64,000 nt of DNA from Myxococcus sp. RHSTA-1-4. Its GTDB lineage: Bacteria > Myxococcota > Myxococcia > Myxococcales > Myxococcaceae. This document shows, in pieces, positions 38,110 through 46,463 of the stretch. Numbering within the stretch: position 1 is the first letter of the stretch; each line of letters opens with the position of its first letter. The stretch covers positions 780,385-844,384 of the forward strand of contig NZ_JAIQDG010000001.1 in NCBI RefSeq assembly GCF_020037125.1, written 5' to 3'. The notes beneath the pieces were generated by a model that had not been told where the DNA came from, ran no database searches, and worked only from the letters and a program-made list of their open reading frames with translations. Made by a program: the position numbers and the translations under genes.

Positions 38110-38126
38110 ACCGCCACGCTGGCGGT
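38110..38126. terminator. Hairpin after dps
   Basis: ACCGCCA-CGC-TGGCGGT, perfect 7-bp stem, 23 nt after the dps stop. Confidence 0.5.
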
Positions 38127-38159
38127 TCGGCGAGCGCGCGCGCCCGCTCCAGCGTATAG

Positions 38160-38192
38160 AAGGCGTCCTCTCGAAGCTGGAGGACGCCTTTT
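38160..38192. terminator. T-tailed hairpin overlapping SDR ribosome site
   Basis: AAGGCGTCCTC (38160-38170) pairs perfectly with 38180-38190 over 11 bp, 9-nt loop, followed by TT. It looks like an intrinsic terminator for dps. Its right arm contains GGAGG (38179-38183), the best ribosome site for the SDR gene if that starts at TTG 38191. Confidence 0.65.
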
Positions 38193-39051
38193 GACTTCAC
38201 AGACGCGAATGGACGGCAAGGTGTGCCTCATCACCGGAGCCTCCGGAGGCATCGGCCTGGAGGCGGCCAAGGCGCTGGCGGGCATGGGCGCCACGGTGGT
38301 GCTGGTGGGGAGAGACCCGGGCCGCACCGAGGCCGCGGTCAGCGCGGTGCGCGCGGCGGCTCCCGGGGCGACGGTGGACTGGCTGAAGGCCGACCTCACC
38401 TCCCTCCAGTCCGTGCGTGACCTGGCCGCCACGTTCAAGGCCCGCTACCCGCGCCTGGACGTGCTCCTGAACAACGCGGGTCTCATCATCGACCGGCGCG
38501 AGGTGACGGTGGACGGACTGGAGGCCACCATGGCCACCAACCACTTCGCGCCCTTCCTCCTGACGAACCTGCTGCTGGACGTGCTGAAGGCCAGCGCCCC
38601 GTCGCGAATCATCAACGTCTCGTCCGAGGCCCACCGCACCGGCAAGGTCGACTTCGACGACCTGCAGAGCGAGCGCGGCTACATCGGCTTCCGCGTCTAC
38701 GGCACCTCCAAGCTGGCCAACATCCTCTTCACCCGCGCGCTCGCGAAGCGGCTGCGGGGGACGGGGGTGACGGCCAATGCCCTGCACCCGGGCGTGGTGC
38801 GCACGGGCTTCGGCCACAACACGAAGGGTTTCTTCCGCCACATCGTGAAGCTGGGTGCACCCTTCATGATTTCGGCGGAGAAGGGGGCGCGGACGTCCAT
38901 CTACCTGGCGTCCTCGCCCGAAGTGGAGTCGGTGTCCGGGGAGTATTTCTACAAGCGCCGGCCGAAAAAGGCGTCCTCCGCTGCCCGGGATGACGCCCTC
39001 GCGGAACGGCTCTGGCAGGTGAGCGCGCAGCTCACGGGAGTGACAGCATGA
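38191..39051 (+). CDS. Short-chain dehydrogenase/reductase
   Basis: A 286-residue SDR of the retinol-dehydrogenase-like group. NAD(P) motif LITGASGGIGLEAAKAL, LLNNAGLII, catalytic Ser in IINVSSEAHR and YGTSKLAN with the YxxxK pair. TTG 38191 has GGAGG at ideal distance, giving MTSQTRMDGK; ATG 38209 lacks a ribosome site but remains possible. Its stop overlaps the next gene by 4 nt. The substrate is unknown. Confidence 0.9.
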   Translation: MTSQTRMDGKVCLITGASGGIGLEAAKALAGMGATVVLVGRDPGRTEAAVSAVRAAAPGATVDWLKADLTSLQSVRDLAATFKARYPRLDVLLNNAGLIIDRREVTVDGLEATMATNHFAPFLLTNLLLDVLKASAPSRIINVSSEAHRTGKVDFDDLQSERGYIGFRVYGTSKLANILFTRALAKRLRGTGVTANALHPGVVRTGFGHNTKGFFRHIVKLGAPFMISAEKGARTSIYLASSPEVESVSGEYFYKRRPKKASSAARDDALAERLWQVSAQLTGVTA

Positions 39052-39677
39052 TTGACCTGTACACGTTCGGAACGCCCAACGGGCGCAAGGTGTCCATCGC
39101 CCTGGAGGAGATGGAGCTGCCCTACACCGTCAAGGTGGTGGACATCACCCAGGGCGAGCAGTTCAAGCCCGAGTTCCTGGCCGTCAATCCCAACAACAAG
39201 ATTCCGGCCATCGTCGACCACGCGCCGGTGGACCACCGGCCGCTGACGGTCTTCGAGTCGGGCGCCATCCTGCTGTACCTCGCGGAGAAGACGGGCAAGC
39301 TGCTGCCCTCCAGCCCGCGCGGGAAGGCCGAGGTGACGCAGTGGCTGATGTTCCAGATGGGCGGCATCGGGCCCATGTTCGGGCAGCTCGGGTACTTCAC
39401 CCGCTTCAGCAAGGCGTACGTCCCCCACGCCATCGAGCGCTATCGCAACGAGTCCAAGCGCATCCTCGGCGTGCTGGACGGTCAGCTCGGCAAGGGTGAC
39501 TACGTGGCGGGGAAGTTCTCCATCGCGGACTGTGCCATCTACCCGTGGCTGGCCAGCGCGCGGGAGTTCAACCCCGACATCTTCGAGGGCCTGCGCAACG
39601 TGCCGCAGTACCTGCACCGCATGGGCAGCCGCCCCGCCGTGCAGCGCGGCATGAAGGTGCCGGAGATGAAGCGGTAG
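39048..39677 (+). CDS. Glutathione S-transferase, YfcG/nu-class-like
   Basis: A 209-residue GST: DLYTFGTPNGRKVSIALEEM (Thr/Asn catalytic region), NPNNKIPAIVDH, FESGAILLYLAEKTG, and MFGQLGYFTRF with KGDYVAGKFSIADCAIYPW. These match the YfcG/YghU group, which have disulfide-bond reductase activity with glutathione. ATG 39048 overlaps the SDR stop (ATGA), so the two are coupled. Confidence 0.92.
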   Translation: MIDLYTFGTPNGRKVSIALEEMELPYTVKVVDITQGEQFKPEFLAVNPNNKIPAIVDHAPVDHRPLTVFESGAILLYLAEKTGKLLPSSPRGKAEVTQWLMFQMGGIGPMFGQLGYFTRFSKAYVPHAIERYRNESKRILGVLDGQLGKGDYVAGKFSIADCAIYPWLASAREFNPDIFEGLRNVPQYLHRMGSRPAVQRGMKVPEMKR

Positions 39678-39686
39678 CCCTCCCCA

Positions 39687-39718
39687 GCCGGGAGCGGGGG
39701 CTGTCCTCCGCTCCCGGC
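39687..39718. terminator. Terminator hairpin after GST
   Basis: GCCGGGAGCGG/CCGCTCCCGGC, 11-bp stem and 10-nt loop, 9 nt after the GST stop. Confidence 0.65.
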
Positions 39719-39796
39719 GCCCCCGTCCGGACGCCCACCGGGCGAGCAGCCCCACCGGCGCCGGACCTCCGTGAGGCGGTGCGTAGCTTGAGGGGC

Positions 39797-40300
39797 ATGA
39801 TGGAACCGCCTGTCTCCTCGCGGCCCCGCTTCCTGGTGGCCGCCCTGGGCCCGGGGCTCGTGGGCGCCACGTCGCTGACCCTCCTGCACGAGGGGGCCCG
39901 CCGCGTGGTGAAGCACCCGCCTCGAATGGACGTGCTGGGCAAACGCGCGCTGAAGAAGGGGCTGCGCGGCCTCGGCCTCCGCCCCGCTCACGGCAAGCGC
40001 CTGCACCGCCAGTCCCTCGCGGGCGACCTCGTGTCCAACAGCCTCTTCTACGCGCTGGTGGCGCTCGGCCGGCCGAAGCGGCCCTTCCTTCGCGGCGGAG
40101 TGCTCGGGCTGCTCGCCGGCCTGGGCGCGGTGGTGCTGCCACCCTACCTGGGGCTGGGCAGGGGCCCCAGCCGTGCAAGGACCTCCACGTCGCTGCTCAC
40201 CGTCGCGTGGTACACGCTGGGCGGGCTGGCCGCGGCGCGCGCCACGCGAAGCCTCCTCGAAGCCGGCCCCGCCCAGGAGACTCCGGGTCCTGGCTGGTAG
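39797..40300 (+). CDS. Small hypothetical membrane protein
   Basis: A 167-residue protein with about three hydrophobic segments (FLVAALGPGLVGATSLTLLH; LRGGVLGLLAGLGAVVLPPYL; TLLTVAWYTLGGLAAA-like). The middle is basic. I do not recognise the family. GAGGGG lies close before ATG 39797, with a second ATG directly after. Confidence 0.65.
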   Translation: MMEPPVSSRPRFLVAALGPGLVGATSLTLLHEGARRVVKHPPRMDVLGKRALKKGLRGLGLRPAHGKRLHRQSLAGDLVSNSLFYALVALGRPKRPFLRGGVLGLLAGLGAVVLPPYLGLGRGPSRARTSTSLLTVAWYTLGGLAAARATRSLLEAGPAQETPGPGW

Positions 40301-40391
40301 CCCGTGCTCCTCGGGAGCGAGGGTTGGCGAACCGAGACGCCCCCGAGGGCTGGCTTGCCCGGAGCGGCTCCCCGCACAACCTTGAGTCCAT

Positions 40392-40778
40392 ATGGCGACG
40401 GACCTCACCCGCCTGCCCCTGCGAGGGCAACAAGGCTCCTTCCACGTCGTCGTCGAGTCCCCCCGCGGCTCGACGGTGAAGCTCAAGTACGACACGGCGC
40501 TGCAGGCCTTCTCCATCTCCCGGCCCCTCACGCGCGGGCTGCGCTACCCCTTCGACTGGGGCTTCATCCCCTCCACCAAGGGCCCGGACGGGGACCCGCT
40601 GGACGCGATGCCGCACCTCCAGACCTACCAGCAACTGTCCAAGCGCGAGCGCGACGAACTGGAGCACTTCTTCCTCGCGGCCGTGCACTTCGCGGACAAG
40701 GACGCGCGCATCCTCGGCTGGGAGGGCCCGGAGGGCGCGGAGCGGATGCTGCGCCAGTACGCGCTCCCGGAGGGCTGA
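40392..40778 (+). CDS. ppa: Inorganic pyrophosphatase with internal deletion
   Basis: A 128-residue homologue of family I pyrophosphatase, about 50 residues short of the usual 170-180. The N-terminus (VKLKYDTALQAF, RYPFDWGFIPST, DGDPLDAM with two metal Asp) and the C-terminus (LEHFFLAAVHFADKDARILGWEG) align, but the block between them is missing, removing the Asp/Asp/Lys of the central active-site strand (D97, D102, K104 in E. coli). The join is in frame. Hydrolysis is unlikely; it may be a pseudoenzyme or a product of deletion or misassembly. The next gene, CHAD, begins at the base after its stop. Confidence 0.78.
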   Translation: MATDLTRLPLRGQQGSFHVVVESPRGSTVKLKYDTALQAFSISRPLTRGLRYPFDWGFIPSTKGPDGDPLDAMPHLQTYQQLSKRERDELEHFFLAAVHFADKDARILGWEGPEGAERMLRQYALPEG

Positions 40779-41678
40779 GTGGCGCAGGCGACCCCCATTC
40801 GCGGACTGGGGCCCGACAGCCGCCTGGGGGTGGCCGCGCGGCGCATCCTCGCCGGGAGGCTCGCGGACGTGCGCAAGCCGGAGGCCCGGCTCGACGAGGG
40901 CATCGACGACGAGTCCGTGCACGACATGCGCGTGGCCACCCGGCGCCTGCGCGCCGCGCTCCAGGTGTTCCGGCCCCTCGGCGGATTGAGGAAGCTGGAG
41001 CGCGAGGTGAAGCGCATCCAGGACGCGCTCGGCGGCGTGAGGGACCTGCACGTGCAGGCGGCGTGGATGGAGGGCGCGGCGCGAGAGGTGGAGAAGGAGA
41101 AGCCCGGCGCGCGGGATGGCATCACCGCCCTGCGGGACTCGCGGCTGGCCTCGCTGGATGAGATGGAGGCCCGGCTGCGCGCGGAGCTGGAGCGCTGGGA
41201 GGACCGGACCGTGCCCCGGCTGCTGCGCAAGCTGGACACACTGGAGGACCCGCACCGCTTTGGAGGCCGCCGGGTCCGGAAGCACCTGCGCTGGCGCGTG
41301 CGCCGCGTGCGCCAGCGGATGGACGCATACGCGGACGCGCCGGATGCGGCGTCCGCCCATGAGTTGCGCAAGGACTTGAAGAAGCTGCGCTACGAGCTCG
41401 AGGTCTTCCAGCCCGCCTTCCGCCGCATGGTGGACGCGCTGCTGGAGGTGCTCGTACCGCTCCAGGACGGACTGGGCGAGCTGCACGATGCGGACGTCAG
41501 ACTGGAGCTGTTCGAGCGGATGGCCGCCGAGGAGAAGCCCCGGGAGCGCAAGGCCGCGCGGGCGCTACTGCCCATGGTGCGCGATGAGCGCGCGAAGCGC
41601 GCGGCGGAGCTGGCCCGCGAGCTCCAGCGCTGGCACGCCGAGGAGATTCCCCGGCGGCTGCGCCGGATGCTCGCGTGA
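40779..41678 (+). CDS. CHAD domain protein
   Basis: A 299-residue CHAD protein: VHDMRVATRRLRAALQVF is the signature (HD..RV..RR), and ELRKDLKKLRYELEVFQPAF is the second conserved helix pair with basic residues. CHAD domains bind polyphosphate. GTG 40779 starts directly after the pyrophosphatase stop, so translation is coupled; a phosphate or polyphosphate link is supported by this pairing. Confidence 0.9.
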   Translation: MAQATPIRGLGPDSRLGVAARRILAGRLADVRKPEARLDEGIDDESVHDMRVATRRLRAALQVFRPLGGLRKLEREVKRIQDALGGVRDLHVQAAWMEGAAREVEKEKPGARDGITALRDSRLASLDEMEARLRAELERWEDRTVPRLLRKLDTLEDPHRFGGRRVRKHLRWRVRRVRQRMDAYADAPDAASAHELRKDLKKLRYELEVFQPAFRRMVDALLEVLVPLQDGLGELHDADVRLELFERMAAEEKPRERKAARALLPMVRDERAKRAAELARELQRWHAEEIPRRLRRMLA

Positions 41679-41775
41679 CGGTACGGGCCCAGCGCCGGGC
41701 TCCCGAGGCGCGGTGCTGGCACGGCCACGAAGCAGGCGCACGGCGTGAGGCCCGCGATGCTCCGGCTGGCCGTCC

Positions 41776-42531
41776 CTACCCCTCGGAATCCGAGGCCAGC
41801 GCTCCCTCGGGAAGCGGGCGTCGCGCGACGGCCCCCGCCTCCGCCGCGGACAGCCCCAGCGTGCGCAGCACCAGGGTGGCCGCACGCTCCGGCAGCTCTT
41901 CCGCGTCCAGGCCTAGCCCCCGGAGCAGCTCCGCCTGCGGCGCGCCGGGGACGCTGAACTGGAGCTCCGCGGAGATGGCACCCAGCACGGCGCCGCCCAC
42001 GGCGATGAAGGTCATCAACGGGTCCTCGGCCTTGAAGCGCCGGGTCTCCAGGCCCTTCTGGATGTCGCGCAACAGGCGCTGCCCGAGACCGCGCGAGAGC
42101 ACGCGAGCCGAGGAGCCCTCGCGAATCAGGAAGCGTCCCCAGACCGGCTCCCGCCGCGCGCGCCGGAGGGTGTGGCGGATGGACACCGCGAGGACCTCCG
42201 CCGGGTCGGTGGTGCCCGCCGTGAGACGGTCGAGCGCGTCGGCGAAGCCCTCGAAGACGGCATCCATCAGCGCGCCGTGGATGGCCTCCTTGGACTCGAA
42301 GTGGTTGTAGAAGGAGCCGAAGCCGACGTCGGCGGCCTCCGTGATTTCGTTGATGGCCACCCCTTCCATCCCACGCTCCGACATCAGCCGCAGCGCCGCC
42401 TCCATCAGGCGCGCGCGTGTCTCCCGCTTGCGGCGCGCGCCGCGCGGCTCCTTCTCCATGGGCGCGACAGTCCTGGCCTTCGGGGACGCGCGCGTGCGCT
42501 GAGGGCGTTTCGGGGCGGGGGACCTGGGCAT
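41776..42531 (-). CDS. TetR family regulator of meta-cleavage operon
   Basis: A 251-residue TetR protein. HTH: RARLMEAALRLMSERGMEGVAINEI followed by ADVGFGSFYNHFESKEAIHG. A long helical C-terminal domain follows. ATG 42531 was chosen; ATG 42561 is possible. It diverges from the flavin hydroxylase gene, and a GTCAA-AA-TTGAC palindrome lies between them, so it probably represses that operon and itself. Confidence 0.9.
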   Translation of the reverse strand: MPRSPAPKRPQRTRASPKARTVAPMEKEPRGARRKRETRARLMEAALRLMSERGMEGVAINEITEAADVGFGSFYNHFESKEAIHGALMDAVFEGFADALDRLTAGTTDPAEVLAVSIRHTLRRARREPVWGRFLIREGSSARVLSRGLGQRLLRDIQKGLETRRFKAEDPLMTFIAVGGAVLGAISAELQFSVPGAPQAELLRGLGLDAEELPERAATLVLRTLGLSAAEAGAVARRPLPEGALASDSEG

Positions 42532-42569
42532 GGCTTCGAGGTGTCGAGCGGCCGCCACCATAGCAGCCG

Positions 42570-42581
42570 GTCAAAATTGAC
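42570..42581. promoter_or_regulatory. TetR operator candidate
   Basis: GTCAA-AA-TTGAC palindrome in the divergent region between the TetR gene and the hydroxylase gene. It overlaps TTGACA (42577-42582), which may be the -35 box of the rightward promoter. The AT-rich stretch 42571-42600 is unusual for this genome. Confidence 0.55.
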
Positions 42582-42614
42582 AAAATCATCAGTTACGACA
42601 ACCCTATCATCACC

Positions 42615-44228
42615 ATGATGTCCCTGCCCTCGAAGGTCGATGTGCTGGTGGTCGGCTTCGGCCCGGTCGGAGCCGCGGCGGCAAGCCTGCTGGGCGGCCA
42701 TGGCGTGCGAGCGCTCGTCATCGACCGCTCGCCGGAGCTGCTTACGCATCCGCGTGCCATCGCGCTCGACAACGAGGCGCTGCGCATCCTCCAGCTCTGC
42801 GGCCTTCCCGAGGGTGCCTTCCCCACCCTCGCGATTCCCTACGTGCGCATGCACTCGCCCTACTGCGGAGAGTTCGCGCGCATCAACACGGGCGGCTCCA
42901 TCGACGGCCATCCGAAGCTGGTCACCTTCTTCCAGCCCGACCTGGAGCGGGCGCTGCGCGCGAAGGTCTCCTCCCACGCCCCCGTGGACACGGCGCTCGG
43001 CGTGGAGCTGACGGGCCTCGCGGAGCGGGAAGGGGCCGTCTTCGCGACGCTGAAGCACGCCGACGGGAGCACGGCCACCGTGGAAGCGGCCTACGTCATC
43101 GGCGCGGACGGTGCCGGCTCCGCGGTGCGCCGGCTCATCGGGCTGGACTTCCAGGGGCACACCTACGCCGAGGACTGGCTGATTGTCGACGCGAAGCACG
43201 TGCCGCGCCCCATCGACCACGTGGAGTTCCTGTGCCACCCGCGCCGGCCGACGCCGCACATGGTGGCGCCCGGCGGCCGCGAGCGCTGGGAGTTCATGCT
43301 GCGGCCCGGAGAGTCGCGCGAGGAGGCCGCCAGCGACGACGGTGTGCTGCGCCTGCTCTCACGCTGGGGCCGGCCCGAGGAGATGGAAATCGAGCGCAAG
43401 GCCGTCTACCGCTTCCACGCGCGCACGGCGGACGCCTTCCACCGTGGCCGCGTGTTCCTGGCCGGAGACGCCGCCCACATCACCCCGCCCTTCGTCGGCC
43501 AGGGCCTCGTCGCGGGGCTCCGAGATGCCGCCAACCTGTGCTGGAAGCTCGCCTGGGTGCTGCGGCACGGCGCCTCGCCCTCCATCCTCGACAGCTACGA
43601 CACCGAACGACGCCCGCACGCCCGGAAGATGATTGCCCTGGCCCAGTGGATGGGCCGGCTGGTGATGCCGGGCAATGCCGCCACGGCCGTCATGACGCAT
43701 GGGCTGATGCGGCTGCTCCGGCTCGTGCCGCCGCTGCGCGCCCGGCTCGAGGAGCTGGGCCTCAAGCCCCGGCACCGTTTCACGCGGGGGCTGTTCGTCC
43801 GCGGGCGCACGCGCTCGCGACTGGTCCGCGGTGACGTGCTGCCCCAGGGCTGGCTGCGCGGCGACGACGGCTCGGTGCGGCTGAGCGATGACGTGTTCGG
43901 GCCTTCGCTGACGCTGCTCGGCTTCGGCCCGGACGCGGGCGCCCGGCTCGACGCGGCGGTGCGGGCCGCCTTCACCGCCGCCGGAGGCAGGGTCGTGCAG
44001 CTCCGGCACCGTGGCCAGCGGCTGCACCGCGCGGACCACGGCGACTCCTGGGAAGACCTGCACGGAGCGCTGACTCCTGGCGCGGCCCCCTTCGGTTGGG
44101 CGGCCATCGTGCGCCCGGACCGCACCGTGCTGCACGACGGGCCCGTGAGCGAGGTGAACCGCCTCGTGCGCGAAACCCTCCGCCTGCTCGGCACGCCACG
44201 AGCGGCCGAGGCCGCCCCCACCCCATGA
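42615..44228 (+). CDS. FAD-dependent aromatic hydroxylase, MhpA-like
   Basis: A 537-residue flavin monooxygenase. GFGPVGAAAASLL (FAD GxGxxG), DGAGSAVRRLIG (DG motif) and GRVFLAGDAAHITPPFVGQG (GD motif) are all intact. It resembles 3-(3-hydroxyphenyl)propionate hydroxylase and other class A hydroxylases that add a second ring hydroxyl before meta cleavage. Start ATGATG at 42615; no Shine-Dalgarno is seen, so a short leader is possible. The next gene, an extradiol dioxygenase, overlaps by 4 nt, which supports a catechol-forming role. Confidence 0.9.
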   Translation: MMSLPSKVDVLVVGFGPVGAAAASLLGGHGVRALVIDRSPELLTHPRAIALDNEALRILQLCGLPEGAFPTLAIPYVRMHSPYCGEFARINTGGSIDGHPKLVTFFQPDLERALRAKVSSHAPVDTALGVELTGLAEREGAVFATLKHADGSTATVEAAYVIGADGAGSAVRRLIGLDFQGHTYAEDWLIVDAKHVPRPIDHVEFLCHPRRPTPHMVAPGGRERWEFMLRPGESREEAASDDGVLRLLSRWGRPEEMEIERKAVYRFHARTADAFHRGRVFLAGDAAHITPPFVGQGLVAGLRDAANLCWKLAWVLRHGASPSILDSYDTERRPHARKMIALAQWMGRLVMPGNAATAVMTHGLMRLLRLVPPLRARLEELGLKPRHRFTRGLFVRGRTRSRLVRGDVLPQGWLRGDDGSVRLSDDVFGPSLTLLGFGPDAGARLDAAVRAAFTAAGGRVVQLRHRGQRLHRADHGDSWEDLHGALTPGAAPFGWAAIVRPDRTVLHDGPVSEVNRLVRETLRLLGTPRAAEAAPTP

Positions 44229-45400
44229 GTGACGGAGCCACCGCCATGCCTCGACCGCCAACACCTCCCCCGGCCCACCAGGAGCGGCCGAGCCCTCCGC
44301 ACACCAGGAGTGACGGGGCCGCCACCGGGCCCCACTCCATGACGCCCCCGCTGGCCCGCCACCCGCACCCGACGGTGAAGGCGCAATCGCTCGCCTGGCT
44401 GATGTTCGAGCGCCCCGACCTCGACCGCACCGAGCGCTTCCTCACCGACTTCGGCCTGCGCGTCGCCGCGCGCACGGACGAGGCCCTGTTCCTGCGCGGC
44501 ACGGAGCCCTCGCCATTCTGCTACGTGGCCGTCCAGGGCCGCCGGCCGCGCTTCGCGGGGTTCGGCCTGCGCGTTGGCTCGGTCGAGGACCTGACGAAGC
44601 TCGCGGCACTGCCCGGCGCCTCCGGGATTGAGCCGTCACCCTGGCCGGGCGGTGGCGAGCGCGTGCGCCTGACGGACCCTTCCGGCTTCGCGGTGCACGC
44701 CGTCCATGGCGCGGCTGACGCCGAGGCGCTTCCCCACCGCGCGCCCATGCCGCTCAACGTCGCCGGCGCGCACCCGCGCATCAACGGTACGCAGCGGCCC
44801 CCCGTCGCGCCGCCCGAGGTCCTCCGCCTGGGCCACGTGGTCCTCGAGGTGGTGGACTTCCAGGCGACATTCCACTGGTACCTCCAGCACTTCGGCTTCA
44901 TCCCCTCCGACGTGCAGGTGTTGCCGGACGGCTCGCCGGCCGTCGCCTTCCTGCGCCTGGACCTCGGCGACCGCCCGGCCGACCACCACACGCTGGCGCT
45001 GGCCCAGGGGGTGGTGCCCACCTACAGCCACAGCGCCTACGAGGTCGTGGACGCGGACGCCGTGGGCATGGGCCACCGCGTGCTGAAGGACAGGGGCTGG
45101 CGGCATGCCTGGGGCGTGGGCCGCCACATCCTCGGCAGCCAGATTTTCGACTACTGGCATGACCCCTACGGGGACAAGCACGAGCACTACACCGATGGAG
45201 ACCTCTTCACCGCCGAGGTGCCAACCGGTGTGCACCCCACCTCGCGCGACGCAATGGCACAGTGGGGCGAGCCGATGCCACGCAGCTTCTCCCGGCCGGC
45301 GCTCACGCCCCTGACGCTGCTCCACATCCTGCGCAACGTGCGCCGCGGCCCGGACCTGAGTCTCGGAAAGCTGCTCACGCTCGCCCGGCTCTTCGGCTAG
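44225..45400 (+). CDS. Extradiol ring-cleavage dioxygenase (VOC fold)
   Basis: A 391-residue vicinal-oxygen-chelate dioxygenase. The two-domain VOC layout is visible: LAWLMFERPDLDRTERFLTDFG (N-domain) and LRLGHVVLEVVDFQATFHWY (C-domain). The iron ligands are predicted as His in LGHVVLEV, His in DHHTLALA and Glu in KHEHYTDGD. It should cleave a catechol-type ring next to the hydroxyls. An unusual Pro-rich N-terminal tail of about 50 residues precedes the fold. ATG 44225 overlaps the hydroxylase stop (ATGA). Confidence 0.88.
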   Translation: MSDGATAMPRPPTPPPAHQERPSPPHTRSDGAATGPHSMTPPLARHPHPTVKAQSLAWLMFERPDLDRTERFLTDFGLRVAARTDEALFLRGTEPSPFCYVAVQGRRPRFAGFGLRVGSVEDLTKLAALPGASGIEPSPWPGGGERVRLTDPSGFAVHAVHGAADAEALPHRAPMPLNVAGAHPRINGTQRPPVAPPEVLRLGHVVLEVVDFQATFHWYLQHFGFIPSDVQVLPDGSPAVAFLRLDLGDRPADHHTLALAQGVVPTYSHSAYEVVDADAVGMGHRVLKDRGWRHAWGVGRHILGSQIFDYWHDPYGDKHEHYTDGDLFTAEVPTGVHPTSRDAMAQWGEPMPRSFSRPALTPLTLLHILRNVRRGPDLSLGKLLTLARLFG

Positions 45401-45429
45401 CACCCGCCTCACCTTCGAAGGAGACCTTC

Positions 45430-46386
45430 ATGGCACTGAACATCATGCGCTTCGAGCACCAGGGCCGCGCCGGATGGGGCGTGGTGCGCGACGGCCGGCT
45501 CACGCCGGTGCCGGGCGACTTCCCGGCCACCGGAGACTTCCTCCGCGGCAACACCGTCGCCAGCCTCTCCGCGCTCACGGGCCCGAGCCTCGCCCGGGAG
45601 GAGGTCCGGCTGCTGTCACCGGTGACGCGGAACCAGCAGTTCGTCTGCCAGGGCGCGAACTACCGGCAGCACATGCTCGAGTCGGGCATGGACCCGGACG
45701 CGAAGACGTTCAACATGTTCTTCACGAAGGCGCGAAGCTGCATCGTGCCCGCCGACAGCGAGCTGGTGAAGCCCTCGCACGTGCGGTTCCTGGACTACGA
45801 AATCGAGCTGGGCCTCGTCCTCAAGCGCGACCTCGACCGCAAGGCCGTGGTCACCCCGGACAACCTGCACGACTTCATCGCGGGACTCGTCATCGTCAAC
45901 GACTACTCGGCGCGCGACGTCCAGATTCCGCAGATGCAGTTCTACAAGGGCAAGAGCTACCGCACCTTCGGCCCCGTCGGCCCCCACCTGTGCCTGCTGG
46001 AGCCCGAGGACCTGCCACGGCTGAAGCAGCTCCACCTGGAGCTCACGGTCAACGGCGAGGTCCGGCAGCGGGACACCACCGCCAACCTCGTGTTCGGCCC
46101 GGAGGAGACGCTCACCGAGCTCTCGGGGCTGCAGGACCTCTTCGCCGGCGACCTCATCGCCACCGGCACACCCGCCGGTTGTGCGCTCTCCATTCCCTCG
46201 CCTGCCAGACAGCGCCTGGCGGCGCTCCTGCCGGAGAGGAAGAAGTGGGAGCTCTTCATGAAGGTACAGGCGAAGCGGCCCCAGTACCTGAAGGCCGGCG
46301 ACGTCGTCGAGTCGCGCATCCACAGCCGTGACGGCGCCATCGACCTCGGCGTGCAGCGCAACCGCGTCGTGGACGAGGCAGCCTGA
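45430..46386 (+). CDS. Fumarylacetoacetate hydrolase family protein
   Basis: A 318-residue FAH-fold enzyme. The C-terminal core has LDYEIELGLVLKRD (metal Glu), VNDYSARDVQ and the IATGTPAGC loop. Members act as C-C bond hydrolases, hydratases or decarboxylases on meta-cleavage products. AAGGAG lies 6 nt before ATG 45430, 29 nt after the dioxygenase. With its two upstream genes it completes hydroxylation, ring opening and chain processing. Confidence 0.9.
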   Translation: MALNIMRFEHQGRAGWGVVRDGRLTPVPGDFPATGDFLRGNTVASLSALTGPSLAREEVRLLSPVTRNQQFVCQGANYRQHMLESGMDPDAKTFNMFFTKARSCIVPADSELVKPSHVRFLDYEIELGLVLKRDLDRKAVVTPDNLHDFIAGLVIVNDYSARDVQIPQMQFYKGKSYRTFGPVGPHLCLLEPEDLPRLKQLHLELTVNGEVRQRDTTANLVFGPEETLTELSGLQDLFAGDLIATGTPAGCALSIPSPARQRLAALLPERKKWELFMKVQAKRPQYLKAGDVVESRIHSRDGAIDLGVQRNRVVDEAA

Positions 46387-46463
46387 GGCACCGCGCCCCT
46401 CTGGAGACCCGCTGAGCACGGACCGGGTGCAGAGCCGCGACTCGAGGTTCTCGCGGGGGGCGG

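Noticed and set aside
35963..38200. Leftward open frame of 745 codons opposite the amine oxidase and dps
   Set aside because: Shadow of two well-supported genes.
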